A model generated the notes under the pieces. The model did no database searches and had not been told where the DNA came from. It saw only the letters and a list, made by a program, of their open reading frames with translations. From positions 62,001 to 126,000 of the forward strand of contig NZ_VWRN01000035.1 of NCBI RefSeq assembly GCF_008632125.1: 64,000 nucleotides of DNA, read 5' to 3'. The position numbers and the translations under genes were made by a program. Positions 8,228 through 17,275 of the stretch are shown in pieces. The stretch comes from Cupriavidus cauae (GTDB lineage: Bacteria; Pseudomonadota; Gammaproteobacteria; Burkholderiales; Burkholderiaceae). Positions within the stretch are counted from its first letter, which is position 1, and every line of letters begins with the position of its first letter.

Positions 8228-9133
8228 ATGGACACGCTGACCCCCGCCTCCGAAACCGCCCTCGACTTTCCCGCCCTGCTGCGCTACTGGCGCGGGCGCC
8301 GCGGCTACAGCCAGCTGGCGCTGTCGCTTGCCGCGGGCGTGTCGCAGCGGCATATCAGCTTTCTCGAATCGGGCCGCGCCCGGCCCAGCCGCGAGATGAT
8401 CCTCGCGCTGTCGGACCGGCTCGGCGTGCCGCTGCGCCAGCGCAACCGGCTGCTGCTGGCGGCGGGCTTCGCCCCCGCGTACAGCGAGCATGCGCTGGCC
8501 GAACCACCGCTGCAGATGGTGCGCCAGGCCATCGCGCTGATCCTGGCCAAGCAGGAGCCGTACCCCGCCGTGGTGCTGGACCGCTTCTGGAATATCAGCG
8601 ACGCCAACCGTGCCTATCGCCGCATGGTCGACGCGCTGCTCGACGGACGTCCCGCGGCGGTGCTGCCCGAGGGCCTGGGCAACGATGCCGGCGGCGGCCC
8701 GCGCATCAACCTGATGCTGACCGTGTTCGATCCGCAGGGCCTGTGGCCGCTGATCGAGAACGCCCATCAGGTCGGCCGCTATCTGCTGCGCCGGGTCTGG
8801 CAGGAGCTGCAGGCGCAGGCGCACGACCGCGTCGCGCGCGAGATCTTCGCCCGCATCGCGCAATGGCATCCGGAGATGATCGGGCCGGGCGGCGTGCCGC
8901 ATGCCGACGAGGAAGCCAGCGAGGGCCCGCTGCCGCCGGTGCTGCCGGTGGTGCTGCGCGCCGAGGGCTTCCAGGCCTCGCTGTTCTCGACGCTGACCAC
9001 GCTGGGCAATCCGCACGACGTCACGCTGCAGGAACTGCGGATCGAATGCTTCTTCCCGGCCGACGAACCGTCGCGCCTCGCGCTCGAGGCGCTGGGGCGC
9101 GACGCCGAGCCCGCCGCCGTTCAGAACCGGTAG
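8228..9133 (+). CDS. XRE family regulator with MmyB-like ligand-binding domain
   Basis: 301 residues from ATG 8228. An N-terminal Cro/CI helix-turn-helix (SQLALSLAAGVSQRHISFLE) is followed by a C-terminal MmyB-like domain with AEPPLQMVRQAIALILA and a conserved RFWNISDANRAYRR segment. Known members bind small hydrophobic ligands and commonly control short-chain dehydrogenases; no obvious target adjoins it except possibly the gene itself. An upstream in-frame ATG (8135) gives unconvincing sequence and would place the promoter inside the gene. The 3' end overlaps the convergent pagL-like gene by 13 bp. Confidence 0.85.
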   Translation: MDTLTPASETALDFPALLRYWRGRRGYSQLALSLAAGVSQRHISFLESGRARPSREMILALSDRLGVPLRQRNRLLLAAGFAPAYSEHALAEPPLQMVRQAIALILAKQEPYPAVVLDRFWNISDANRAYRRMVDALLDGRPAAVLPEGLGNDAGGGPRINLMLTVFDPQGLWPLIENAHQVGRYLLRRVWQELQAQAHDRVAREIFARIAQWHPEMIGPGGVPHADEEASEGPLPPVLPVVLRAEGFQASLFSTLTTLGNPHDVTLQELRIECFFPADEPSRLALEALGRDAEPAAVQNR

Positions 9134-9720
9134 CGCAGATAGGCGGTATGGAAGTCCGAGCCGGGATTGGGCTTCTTGATGCCGGCATTCGAGATGTGCT
9201 GGTAGCGGTAGCCGATCGCGAAGCGCTGGTCCTTGCCGAACGCGATGCCGACGCCCGCCATGTCCGAGAACTGGAACGCGGTCGACATGGTGTGGTTGTC
9301 CGACGTTCGCGTTCCGCTCATCAACCGCACGCCGATCGATGCCTCGAGGAAGGGCACCCACCGATGGCGCTGCCACGCCAGCCTGAACACCGGCTGCGCG
9401 CCGATCTCCCACAGGTTGCGCGGATTGGCGTCGCTGGTGCTGTCCCAGCGCGCGACATTGAGCTCCCACGACAGCCCGAGCCGCAGGCCCATCGGGTCGC
9501 CCCAGCCGAAGCCGGAGTCCCAGCCGAAGGCGATATCGACCTTGCGCACGTCGGTGCGGCTGTCGGTGCCGTAGCCGATCTGCACGGTGGGGTCGGCCCA
9601 TGCCGCGCTGCCGGCAATCAGCAGGGGCAGGGCGGCGAGCCAGCGCAGCGCGCGCGTGGCGTGACGGGAAGGGGAAGGGCGGCGGGACAGGCGGGCAAGC
9701 GGATTGTCGTCGAATGGCAT
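9121..9720 (-). CDS. pagL: PagL-type lipid A 3-O-deacylase (acyloxyacyl hydrolase)
   Basis: 199 residues with a signal peptide (ALRWLAALPLLIAGSAAWAD) and a small outer-membrane beta-barrel. The C-terminal motif HISNAGIKKPNPG contains the His-Ser pair of the PagL catalytic triad and the family Asn-Ala-Gly and Pro-Asn-Pro-Gly residues. The chain ends in Phe (YLRYRF), as expected for BAM substrates. PagL removes the 3-linked acyl chain of lipid A in the outer membrane. I chose ATG 9720; an upstream extension to 9828 is low-complexity and lies ahead of the signal sequence. Confidence 0.87.
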   Translation of the reverse strand: MPFDDNPLARLSRRPSPSRHATRALRWLAALPLLIAGSAAWADPTVQIGYGTDSRTDVRKVDIAFGWDSGFGWGDPMGLRLGLSWELNVARWDSTSDANPRNLWEIGAQPVFRLAWQRHRWVPFLEASIGVRLMSGTRTSDNHTMSTAFQFSDMAGVGIAFGKDQRFAIGYRYQHISNAGIKKPNPGSDFHTAYLRYRF

Positions 9721-9963
9721 CGTGATCGCGGCAAGAAAAACGGGAACGGGAAACGCGGGCGAGAGCGCGGAAAGCCTGCGCGGCGCCGGGAATTCGATGC
9801 CCGCATGGCGGGCGCGGCGTCGGCGCAAGTCGTTTAGTTGTAGTACAGATCGGGCGCTTACGCCGCATCGCGTGCTAACATCGCAACGCCGGCGCGGGCC
9901 TCCGCCCCCGGGAATCGGGCCACGATTCCTCGAAGGGCAAGCGCGTTTCGCCGGTTTCGTTAC

Positions 9964-10146
9964 GTCTTCAGGGCGGGGTGAAAGTCCCCACCGGCGGTAT
10001 GCCGAACGCGTTCTCCGACGCGCCGGCGAGCCCGCGAGCGCCCGCGTCGATCCATGTTTTCCTTTGTCTGGTACATGGATTCGCGCGGGGTCAGCAGACC
10101 TGGTGAGAGGCCAGGGCCGACGGTCATAGTCCGGATGAAAGAAGAT
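9964..10146 (+). ncRNA. FMN riboswitch (RFN element)
   Basis: The 5' strand has TTCAGGGCGGGGTGAAAGTC followed by CCCACCGGCGGTA, and the 3' strand has GGTCAGCAGACCTGGTGAGA, then GCCAGGGCCGACGGT and AGTCCGGATGAAAGAAGA. These are the hallmark conserved blocks of the FMN aptamer. An extended variable arm (about 9999-10085) is GC-rich with an AT-richer tip. It precedes ribB, whose expression it should repress when FMN is abundant. About 240 nt separate aptamer and start codon; no clean intrinsic terminator is visible there, so translational or Rho-dependent control is possible. Confidence 0.95.
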
Positions 10147-10387
10147 GGGCGAGCAAGCATCGCTGCCGCTTCACTGCCGCTTCCCTGCGGTCAGGCTGGA
10201 ACGGCGCGGGCCTGCGCGGTCGGGTGCCTCGTGCATGCGGCTCCGCGGTTCGTTGCCTTGCCATGCGCGAGTGGGCGGCGTCGTGAACGATCACGCAGGT
10301 CGGCTTCGGGCCGGCTCTCGTGCGCGCTCCCGCTTGTGACGCCAATCCCCTGAAACGCCCGTTGATCTTTACGCAAGGAGCGTTTCA

Positions 10388-11104
10388 ATGCTGTCCGCTA
10401 TCTCTTCCCACGATATCGCTTCCCCCGACCACGCCGCCTCCGCGCAGGCCGCCGTCGACCCTGCCGCCGCCATCGTGCCGGCGCTTCCCCACGATCTGCC
10501 GACCCGCATCGAGCAGGCCCTGCAGGCCATGCGCGAGGGCCGTCCCGTGGTGCTGATGGACGACCACGACCGCGAGAACGAGGCCGACCTGATCGTCGCC
10601 GCCGAGCGGCTGACGCCGGGCAATATGGCGATGCTGATCCGCGAATGCAGCGGCATCGTCTGCCTGTGCCTGACGCGCGAGAAAGTCGCGCGGCTGGGCC
10701 TGCGGCCGATGGTCGAGAACAATCGCAGCCAGTACGGTACCGCGTTCACGGTGTCGATCGAGGCGAGCACCGGTGTCACCACCGGCGTCAGCGCGGCCGA
10801 CCGGATCACCACGATCCGCGCCGCGATCGCCGACGACGCGGGGCTCGACGCGGTGGTCAGTCCCGGCCATGTGTTTCCGCTGGTGGCCGCCGACGGCGGC
10901 GTGCTGACCCGGCGCGGCCATACCGAGGGATCGGTCGATCTCGCGCGGCTGGCGGGCCTGTCTCCGGCCGCGGTGCTGTGCGAGCTGATGAATCCGGATG
11001 GCACGATGGCCCGCTACGAGCAGGCGCTGGTCTTCGCCGCGCAGCACGATCTGCCGGTGCTGACCATCGCCGAACTGGTGGCCTGGCGAGAGCAGGGGCA
11101 CTGA
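10388..11104 (+). CDS. ribB: 3,4-dihydroxy-2-butanone 4-phosphate synthase
   Basis: 238 residues; makes DHBP from ribulose 5-phosphate for riboflavin synthesis. Active-site and metal-binding motifs are present: [16 protein letters not shown] and [16 protein letters not shown], plus SYGT-like [19 protein letters not shown] lies seven bases before the ATG. This is a stand-alone RibB without a fused GTP cyclohydrolase II domain; RibA is encoded separately at 45309. A 30-residue Ala-rich N-terminal extension precedes the conserved domain. It is controlled by the upstream FMN riboswitch. Confidence 0.95.
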   Translation: MLSAISSHDIASPDHAASAQAAVDPAAAIVPALPHDLPTRIEQALQAMREGRPVVLMDDHDRENEADLIVAAERLTPGNMAMLIRECSGIVCLCLTREKVARLGLRPMVENNRSQYGTAFTVSIEASTGVTTGVSAADRITTIRAAIADDAGLDAVVSPGHVFPLVAADGGVLTRRGHTEGSVDLARLAGLSPAAVLCELMNPDGTMARYEQALVFAAQHDLPVLTIAELVAWREQGH

Positions 11105-11244
11105 GGCCTGGGGGCGGACCGTTCCGGCCGCGGCGGCGCGTCGCTGTGCGACAATGCCGCCTGTCGCGCGGCCCATGCATCATCGTGGGCCGCGCCTGCC
11201 GCCGGTCCCCGGGCCGTCCCCGTTTCACCAACGCGCCCCGCATC

Positions 11245-11901
11245 ATGTCGTCTCGTGCCGCCACGCCCGCACCGCGCCGCCGCGCTCTCAGCGCCGGCGT
11301 CGCGCCGTTTCGTTACCGTTCCGCCGAATCCACCGCATCCAGATCGATCGCGCCGCTGCTGCTGCTGGCCGTCACGCTGACGCTCGCGCCCGCGCTCAGT
11401 CCCGATGCCCACGCCGACACCGCTCGCGGCAAGGTGCTGCCCGCGGCGGCCGCCGGGCTCTATCAATGCCAGGGGCCGAACGGCGGCACCGTCTTTCGTT
11501 CGACGCCGCGCGAAGGCTGCGTGACGCTGGCCGCGCCGGACCCGTCCGCTCCGGACCCGCAGCGCTGGCTGCCGTTGATGGGCGCCAATGGCGTGATCTC
11601 TTATCTGGACCAGCGTTCGGTGCGCCGCAAGGGCGCGCGCATCGGCGTCGTCGTGATGCGCAACGCGCCGGTCGGCGGCGCCATCCACACGACCAGCGGC
11701 GAGCCGATCCAGTCGTCGCTGCGGCGCATGGTGCTGGACTGCGCCACGTCGATGTACGCGGTGGTCGAGCAGACGCTGTTTCCGCGCCGTTTCGCGCGCG
11801 GCGAACCGCTTTATACGATCCGTTCGCCGCAGCGGGCCACGCCGCAGGTGGCCTCATCGGGCTCGCTGGCCAGCGAGATGATGGCGCGCCTGTGCCGCTG
11901 A
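11245..11901 (+). CDS. Exported protein with DUF4124-like start and surface-adhesin-E-like domain
   Basis: 218 residues: a long basic N-terminus, a signal peptide (SIAPLLLLAVTLTLAP) and a mature domain beginning near LYQCQGPNGGTVFRSTPREGC, resembling the DUF4124/YqcQ-type motif of exported betaproteobacterial proteins. Later segments (DQRSVRRKGARIGVVVMRN, MVLDCATSMYAVVEQT) resemble surface-adhesin protein E domains seen in Burkholderiales. Three Cys in the mature part could form disulfides. It stands alone, 140 bp after ribB. Family assignment is tentative and the role unknown. Confidence 0.65.
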   Translation: MSSRAATPAPRRRALSAGVAPFRYRSAESTASRSIAPLLLLAVTLTLAPALSPDAHADTARGKVLPAAAAGLYQCQGPNGGTVFRSTPREGCVTLAAPDPSAPDPQRWLPLMGANGVISYLDQRSVRRKGARIGVVVMRNAPVGGAIHTTSGEPIQSSLRRMVLDCATSMYAVVEQTLFPRRFARGEPLYTIRSPQRATPQVASSGSLASEMMARLCR

Positions 11902-11931
11902 GCTCTGCGCCGAACGGCTTTTCCTTGTTTC

Positions 11932-12414
11932 CTATTCTTCGTCGACAGCCCGCGCCCGCCAGCGGCCGTCCGGCTGCCTGCAGAACCAGCCGGTCCAGCT
12001 TTCCTCGTTGCTGGACCGCTGCAGCTCGCTGCGAATCTGGCGGCAGGGCTGGCCGTGGTCGGTCTTGCTCTGCAGCGGCGTGATCCTGGCGTAGGTGGCC
12101 GGGCGCCGCGGCGTGGCCTGGGTTCGCCACGAGACCGGGGTGCCGTCCTCGGTCGTGTTCAATGCGCGATTGACCGCGGAGGCGAAGGCGCGCGCCTCGC
12201 TCTGCGTCATCGTGCCGACGATCGTGCTCGCCAGATAGTGGTCGACATAAGCCCATGTCGGCGCCGCCGCGCACAGGGCCAGCGCAAACACCAGTGCACG
12301 CGCCAGTGCACGCGCCAGTGCAAACGCCAGTGCAGGCGCAAGGCGCCGCGGCAGCGGCAGCCGGGCGCGCGCCGAATGCGGCATCGGCAGGCGGGCAGGC
12401 GCTGCGTGCGGCAT
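11932..12414 (-). CDS. Exported RT0821/Lpp0805-like surface protein
   Basis: 160 residues. After the signal peptide, the segments AVNRALNTTEDGTPVSWR, CRQIRSELQR and WTGWFCRQPDGRWRAR match the pattern of the RT0821/Lpp0805 (17-kDa antigen-like) surface domain: a helical start, W-containing strands and a Cys pair. The hydrophobic core of the signal peptide (ALAFALARALARALVFALAL) is built from a 12-bp DNA repeat, so its h-region contains Arg residues and is unusually long. Function unknown; it probably sits at the cell envelope. It is convergent with the preceding exported protein. Confidence 0.65.
   Translation of the reverse strand: MPHAAPARLPMPHSARARLPLPRRLAPALAFALARALARALVFALALCAAAPTWAYVDHYLASTIVGTMTQSEARAFASAVNRALNTTEDGTPVSWRTQATPRRPATYARITPLQSKTDHGQPCRQIRSELQRSSNEESWTGWFCRQPDGRWRARAVDEE
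12277..12336. repeat. 12-bp repeat encoding a signal-peptide core, 5 units
   Basis: Five units of the type CGCCAGTGCACG lie in frame in the minus-strand gene and encode a four-residue Ala-Leu-Ala-Arg/Phe repeat forming the hydrophobic core of the signal peptide. Confidence 0.85.
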
Positions 12415-13117
12415 CGCATCCCCCTTGTCAGCGTGGTGGGCGTGGTCGGCCCGGTTTCACGCGGGCGCGCCATCGAACGGATCGGTCGATTGTAGTGCGC
12501 GCCGACACGCGGCGCGGCTCGCGCGCGCCGGCCTGCGTGTTCCGTCCCACCAAGGCAGGGTTTTGTCGGACAGCCTCCGATTGACGCCGCAATGACACGG
12601 GCCTAGTTTCAATCGTCGCGCCCGCTGCGGCACGTTCGTGTTCCGGCGCTTGCCGCCCGCACGGTACGGCCGCATCCGCAACCGACCGCGTGCCGTCCGG
12701 CGCGCATCCGATCCCGACACCGATTCGCTGCTCCTGCGCGCAGGACGACAGGAGCGGACAGGCCGTGCGCGCCGGTCGTGGCCATGGGCCTTGTTGCGGT
12801 GCAACTTCGGCGCCATTTGATGGATGAGGAGGATACCCGACGTTGATCAATCAAGAGGCGGATAAGCAACAAACGTTTCAAATTGTTGCAACCGTTGCGT
12901 GACCGAAACGTGACTTTTGGTAGGCAAATTTGTTAAGGTTTTGTCCCGCATTGCAGCAAATCCAACACCTTCCAAGCGTCACCAAAGTCACAGCCCCCGG
13001 CAACGTCCGTCATGGGGCGGCTCAGGCACCGGTTCTCCGGCCTGGCCATCGACGAGTTTCCGCGCCACTGTCCGCGGCTTCCCGAATAACCAATTGCATT
13101 ACCGACTACCGCCTTTG
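12415..13117 (+). other. Long intergenic region / putative opgG leader
   Basis: About 700 bp without a convincing gene. It contains a promoter-like element (12565-12610), a purine-rich GATGAGGAGGATACC (about 12820-12835), and an AT-richer stretch from about 12840 to 12960 with CAACAA/TTGTTG and GTGAC direct repeats (CGTGACCGAAACGTGAC) just before opgG. Opposite-strand reading frames here are arginine-rich and look like noncoding translations. It may be a long regulated 5' leader or contain a small RNA. Confidence 0.5.
12565..12610 (+). promoter_or_regulatory. Sigma-70-like promoter with TGTCGGACA element, far upstream of opgG
   Basis: TGTCGGACA (12565-12573), eight bases, -35 TTGACG (12582-12587), 17-bp spacer, -10 TAGTTT (12605-12610). 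Organisation is identical to the element at 3340. The first good downstream gene is opgG, about 500 bp away. Confidence 0.5.
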
Positions 13118-14710
13118 ATGACGGCATTCATGATCGACTCCGCCATTTCCTCGCCGCTCTCCGCCCGTTCCCGCCGGCCCATGCCGTCGGCGCGCTTCGA
13201 CGGCGTGCGACTGGGACGCTGGCTGTGTGCCGGTGCGCTGGCCTGCTTCGCAATGGCGGCGCATGCGTTCAGCTTCGATACCGTGGCGGCGCGCGCGCGC
13301 CAGCTCGCCAATTCCCCGTACAAGGCCCCCAAGGCCCATCTGCCGACCGAGCTGCGCGAACTGTCGTACCCGCGCTATCGCGAGATCCAGTACAAGCCCG
13401 AACGCTTCGTCTGGCGCAATACCAAGCTGCCGTTCGAGCTGTCGTTCTTCCACGAGGGCATGGTGTTCGACCAGCCCGTCAAGATCAACGAGGTCACCGG
13501 CAACCGCGTGCGCGAGATGCGCTTCAATCCGGCCGACTTCAACTACGGCTCGCACAAGTTCGACCCCGAGATGCTCAAGGGCCTGGGCTTTGCGGGCTTT
13601 CGCGTGCTGCATCCGGTCAACGGCAAGCACAAGGACGAGGTGGTGTCCTTCGTCGGCGCCAGCTATTTCCGCGGCGTCGGCAAGGATCAGTGGTACGGGC
13701 TGTCGGCGCGTGGTCTTGCAGTCGACACCGCGCTCGCTTCGGGCGAGGAATTCCCGCGCTTCGTCGAGTACTGGATCGAGCGTCCCGCACCGGGCGACAA
13801 GCAGCTGGTCATCTATGCGCTGATGGATTCGCGCCGCATGAGCGGCGCCTATCGCTTCGTGATCAAGCCGGGCACCGACACCGAGACCGAGGTCAAGGCA
13901 CGCCTGTATCTGCGCGAGAACGTGACCAAGCTGGGCCTGGCGCCGCTGACCAGCATGTACCTGTTCGGCGAAAACCAGCCGCCCGCGGCGCCGGAGTTCC
14001 GTCCCGAGGTGCACGACTCCGACGGCCTGTCGATCCAGCTGGGTACCGGCGAATGGATCTGGCGTCCGCTCGTCAATCCGCGCCGCCTGCTGGTGACCTC
14101 GTTCTCGGCGACCAATCCGCAGGGCTTCGGCCTGATGCAGCGCGACCGCTCGTTCGCCAGCTACCAGGAAATCGGCGAATGGTATGAACGCCGGCCGAGC
14201 GGCTGGGTCGAACCCCGCGGTAACTGGGGTTCGGGGCGCGTCGAACTGGTGATGATCCCGACGCCGGACGAGACCAACGACAACATCGTGGCCTATTGGG
14301 TCCCGGACAACCCGCCCAAGCCGAAGCAGCCGTTCGATCTCGAATACCGGCTGCTGTGGCAGAAGGACCGCGAGCGCATGCCGCCGCTGTCGTGGGTCAC
14401 GCAGACCCGCCGCGGGCAGGGGCTGTCCCGCAACAAGGAGGACACCAGCTTCTCGCTGCTGGTGGACTTCGAGGGGCCCGCATTCAAGAAGCTGGATCCC
14501 GCCGCGCATATCGATGCGGTGGTATCGGCCGATGGCAACGCCGAACTGCTGCGCACCACGACGCAGCGCAACGAGGCCACCGGTGGCTGGCGCATGACGA
14601 TGTTCCTGCGCCGCAAGGACGAGAACAAGCCGGTCGAGTTGCGCGGCTATCTTCGCAACGGCAACACAACCCTGTCAGAGACATGGAGCTACATCTTACC
14701 CCCAGGCTAA
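13118..14710 (+). CDS. opgG: Periplasmic glucan biosynthesis protein OpgG
   Basis: 530 residues from ATG 13118. A signal peptide (LGRWLCAGALACFAMAAHAF) precedes the OpgG/MdoG fold: FSFDTVAARARQLA, FSLLVDFEGPAF and many periplasmic-glucan family blocks such as GASYFRGVGKDQWYGLSARG. OpgG acts in the periplasm with OpgH to make and branch osmoregulated periplasmic beta-glucans. The reading frame extends upstream to 12917, but that part does not look like protein; ATG 13130 and 13181 are alternative starts, and none has a strong ribosome site. The 3' end overlaps opgH by 28 bp. Confidence 0.92.
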   Translation: MTAFMIDSAISSPLSARSRRPMPSARFDGVRLGRWLCAGALACFAMAAHAFSFDTVAARARQLANSPYKAPKAHLPTELRELSYPRYREIQYKPERFVWRNTKLPFELSFFHEGMVFDQPVKINEVTGNRVREMRFNPADFNYGSHKFDPEMLKGLGFAGFRVLHPVNGKHKDEVVSFVGASYFRGVGKDQWYGLSARGLAVDTALASGEEFPRFVEYWIERPAPGDKQLVIYALMDSRRMSGAYRFVIKPGTDTETEVKARLYLRENVTKLGLAPLTSMYLFGENQPPAAPEFRPEVHDSDGLSIQLGTGEWIWRPLVNPRRLLVTSFSATNPQGFGLMQRDRSFASYQEIGEWYERRPSGWVEPRGNWGSGRVELVMIPTPDETNDNIVAYWVPDNPPKPKQPFDLEYRLLWQKDRERMPPLSWVTQTRRGQGLSRNKEDTSFSLLVDFEGPAFKKLDPAAHIDAVVSADGNAELLRTTTQRNEATGGWRMTMFLRRKDENKPVELRGYLRNGNTTLSETWSYILPPG

Positions 14711-17262
14711 AGCAGCGCTCGGCCGCGGCGGCGTGCGAGCGCTATGTCGACCGCCTGCCGGTATCGCCGGAACAGCGCCGCGACCTGCTCGCCGATACCG
14801 CGCTGCATGAAGGCATCGTCATCAAGGGCGATGCCACCGGCGACGATCCCGGCGTGCGCTCGCTGCAAAAGGCGCTGTCCAATGGCGACGGCGCGGCTTC
14901 TCCCGCCGGCGCGGCCTACGGCTCGATCGAGCGGCGCCTGCAACTCGCCTACGGCGAGCCCAAGGTCGGCGGCGAACCGCTGATCGAGCGGCGCGCCGAC
15001 GGTACGGTCCATGTGGCCACCGGCCCCGAACCCAAACGTGCGTCGATGGTGCCGCGGCCGTGGCCGCCGCACCTGGTCGCGGCCTTCGTGCGCAACGGCG
15101 TGCGCAAGCTGTTCGGCAAGCCGCCCGTTCCCGAGACCTGGGACACGCTGCACGACGGCCCCGACGCCGAGGGCAAGTGGCATCCGGCCGGTGCGCACCG
15201 CCGCTGGGTGCTGCTGTTGCTGGTGATCGTGCAGACCATGATGGCGACGTACTTCATGTCGACGGTGCTGCCGTACAAGGGCAACGACACCCTCGAGATG
15301 ATCACGCTGGGCCTGTTCACGGTGCTGTTCTCGTGGGTCTCGGCCGGCTTCTGGACCGCGATGATGGGCTTCCTGGTGCTGGCCAAGGGGGGCGATCGCC
15401 ATCTGATCTCGCGCTCCGCGAGCGGCAACGCGCCGATCGCCCGGGAGGCGCGCACCGCGGTCATCATGCCGATCTGCAACGAGGACGTGACCCGCGTCTT
15501 CGCCGGCCTGCGCGCGACCTACGAATCGCTGGAACGCACCGGCGAACTCGCCCACTTCGATTTCTTCGTGCTGTCCGACAGCGGCAATCCCGACCTGCGC
15601 ACCGCGGAAACCGATGCGTGGATGGAGACCTGCCGCGCGGTCAACGGCTTCGGCCGCATCTTCTATCGCTGGCGCCGTCATCGCGTCAAGCGCAAGACCG
15701 GCAACGTGGCCGACTTCTGCCGCCGCTGGGGCAGCAAGTATCGCTACATGGTGGTGCTCGACGCCGACAGCGTGATGAGCGGCGATTGCCTGGCCACGCT
15801 GGTGCGGCTGATGGAGGCTAACCCGGGCGCCGGCATCATCCAGACCGCGCCGCTGGCGACCGGCCGCGAGACGATGTATGCGCGCGTGCAGCAGTTCGCC
15901 ACGCGCGTCTACGGACCGCTGTTCACGGCCGGCCTGCATTACTGGCAACTGGGCGAATCGCACTACTGGGGCCACAACGCGATCATCCGCATCAAGCCCT
16001 TCATGGAGCATTGCGCGCTGGCGCCGCTGCCCGGCAAGGGGCCGCTGGCCGGCGAGATCCTGTCGCACGATTTCGTCGAGGCCGCGCTGATGCGCCGCGC
16101 CGGCTGGGGGGTGTGGATCGCCTACGATCTGCCGGGCTCGTTCGAGGAGCTGCCGCCCAATCTGCTCGACGAGGTCAAGCGCGACCGCCGCTGGTGCCAG
16201 GGCAACCTGATGAACTTCCGGCTGTGGATGAAGCAGGGCTTCCACGCCGTGCACCGCGCGGTGTTCCTGACCGGCGTGATGGCCTACCTGTCGGCGCCGC
16301 TGTGGTTCCTGTTCCTGCTGCTGTCGACCGCGATGCTGGCCAAGCATGCGCTGGTGCCGCCCGAGTACTTCTCGCAGCCGTACCAGTTCTATCCGAACTG
16401 GCCCGAGTGGCATCCGGAGAAGGCGCTCGCGCTGTTCTCGGCCACCGCCACGCTGCTGTTCCTGCCGAAGCTGTTCGGCGTGGTGCTGCTGATGAAGCAG
16501 GCGCGCCGCTACGGCGGGGCGCTGCGGCTGATGCTGTCGATGCTGATCGAGGTCGTGATCTCGGCCCTGCTGGCGCCGGTGCGGATGCTGTTCCATACGC
16601 AGTTCGTGCTCGCCGCCTATATCGGCTGGGGCATCTCGTGGAAGTCGCCGCCGCGCGAGGACGCCGAGACGAGCTGGGGCGAGGCGGTGCGCCGCCACGG
16701 CTGGCACACCGTGCTGGGTCTGGGCTGGGGCGCGCTGGTGTACTGGCTCGATCCGGGCTTCGTCTGGTGGCTGCTGCCGATCGTCGGCGCGCTGGCGCTG
16801 TCGATCCCGCTGTCGGTCTGGCTCTCGCGCGTCAGCCTGGGCCGCGCCACGCGCCGTGCCGGACTGTTCGTGATTCCGGAAGAAATCGAGCCGCCGCGCG
16901 AGATCGTCGACACGCAGCGCCATGTGGCGGAGGCAGGCGATACGCCGGGCTTCGTCGACGCGGTGGTCGATCCGGTCACCAATGCGCTGATGTGCGCAAC
17001 GGCGACCACGCGCGTGGTGCAGCCGGCCAGCACGCAGCGCCAGCACGCGGTGCTGGTGCAGCAGGCGCTGACCAATGGCCCCGGCAATCTGAGCGCGAAG
17101 CAGAAGCTGCTGCTGCTGAACGATCCGCTGGCGCTGTCGCGGCTGCACGAGGCGGTGTGGTCGTCGCCGCTGGCCGACGACGGCTGGAAGGCCACGCGTG
17201 CGCTGCTGCGCCGCGCGGCCAATGTCGTGCCCCTGCGCCCGCGGGGGAGTGCGGCGGCTTGA
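14683..17262 (+). CDS. opgH: Glucan biosynthesis glucosyltransferase OpgH
   Basis: 859 residues, close to E. coli OpgH. It is an inner-membrane GT2 glycosyltransferase: transmembrane helices near residues 165-230, catalytic domain with PICNEDVTRVFAG, VVLDADSVMSG (DxD), LSHDFVEAALMRRAGWGVW and RDRRWCQGNLM (QxxRW-type), then C-terminal helices. It polymerises glucose from UDP-glucose and exports the linear glucan to OpgG. ATG 14683 lies inside opgG, an overlap typical of this operon that implies translational coupling. The C-terminal 100 residues are hydrophilic. Confidence 0.95.
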   Translation: MELHLTPRLKQRSAAAACERYVDRLPVSPEQRRDLLADTALHEGIVIKGDATGDDPGVRSLQKALSNGDGAASPAGAAYGSIERRLQLAYGEPKVGGEPLIERRADGTVHVATGPEPKRASMVPRPWPPHLVAAFVRNGVRKLFGKPPVPETWDTLHDGPDAEGKWHPAGAHRRWVLLLLVIVQTMMATYFMSTVLPYKGNDTLEMITLGLFTVLFSWVSAGFWTAMMGFLVLAKGGDRHLISRSASGNAPIAREARTAVIMPICNEDVTRVFAGLRATYESLERTGELAHFDFFVLSDSGNPDLRTAETDAWMETCRAVNGFGRIFYRWRRHRVKRKTGNVADFCRRWGSKYRYMVVLDADSVMSGDCLATLVRLMEANPGAGIIQTAPLATGRETMYARVQQFATRVYGPLFTAGLHYWQLGESHYWGHNAIIRIKPFMEHCALAPLPGKGPLAGEILSHDFVEAALMRRAGWGVWIAYDLPGSFEELPPNLLDEVKRDRRWCQGNLMNFRLWMKQGFHAVHRAVFLTGVMAYLSAPLWFLFLLLSTAMLAKHALVPPEYFSQPYQFYPNWPEWHPEKALALFSATATLLFLPKLFGVVLLMKQARRYGGALRLMLSMLIEVVISALLAPVRMLFHTQFVLAAYIGWGISWKSPPREDAETSWGEAVRRHGWHTVLGLGWGALVYWLDPGFVWWLLPIVGALALSIPLSVWLSRVSLGRATRRAGLFVIPEEIEPPREIVDTQRHVAEAGDTPGFVDAVVDPVTNALMCATATTRVVQPASTQRQHAVLVQQALTNGPGNLSAKQKLLLLNDPLALSRLHEAVWSSPLADDGWKATRALLRRAANVVPLRPRGSAAA

Positions 17263-17275
17263 TCGGACACCACCC

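Noticed and set aside
12428..12881. Overlapping minus-strand frames in the opgG upstream region
   Set aside because: Arginine-rich, no ribosome sites, and they would overlap each other and the predicted promoter.
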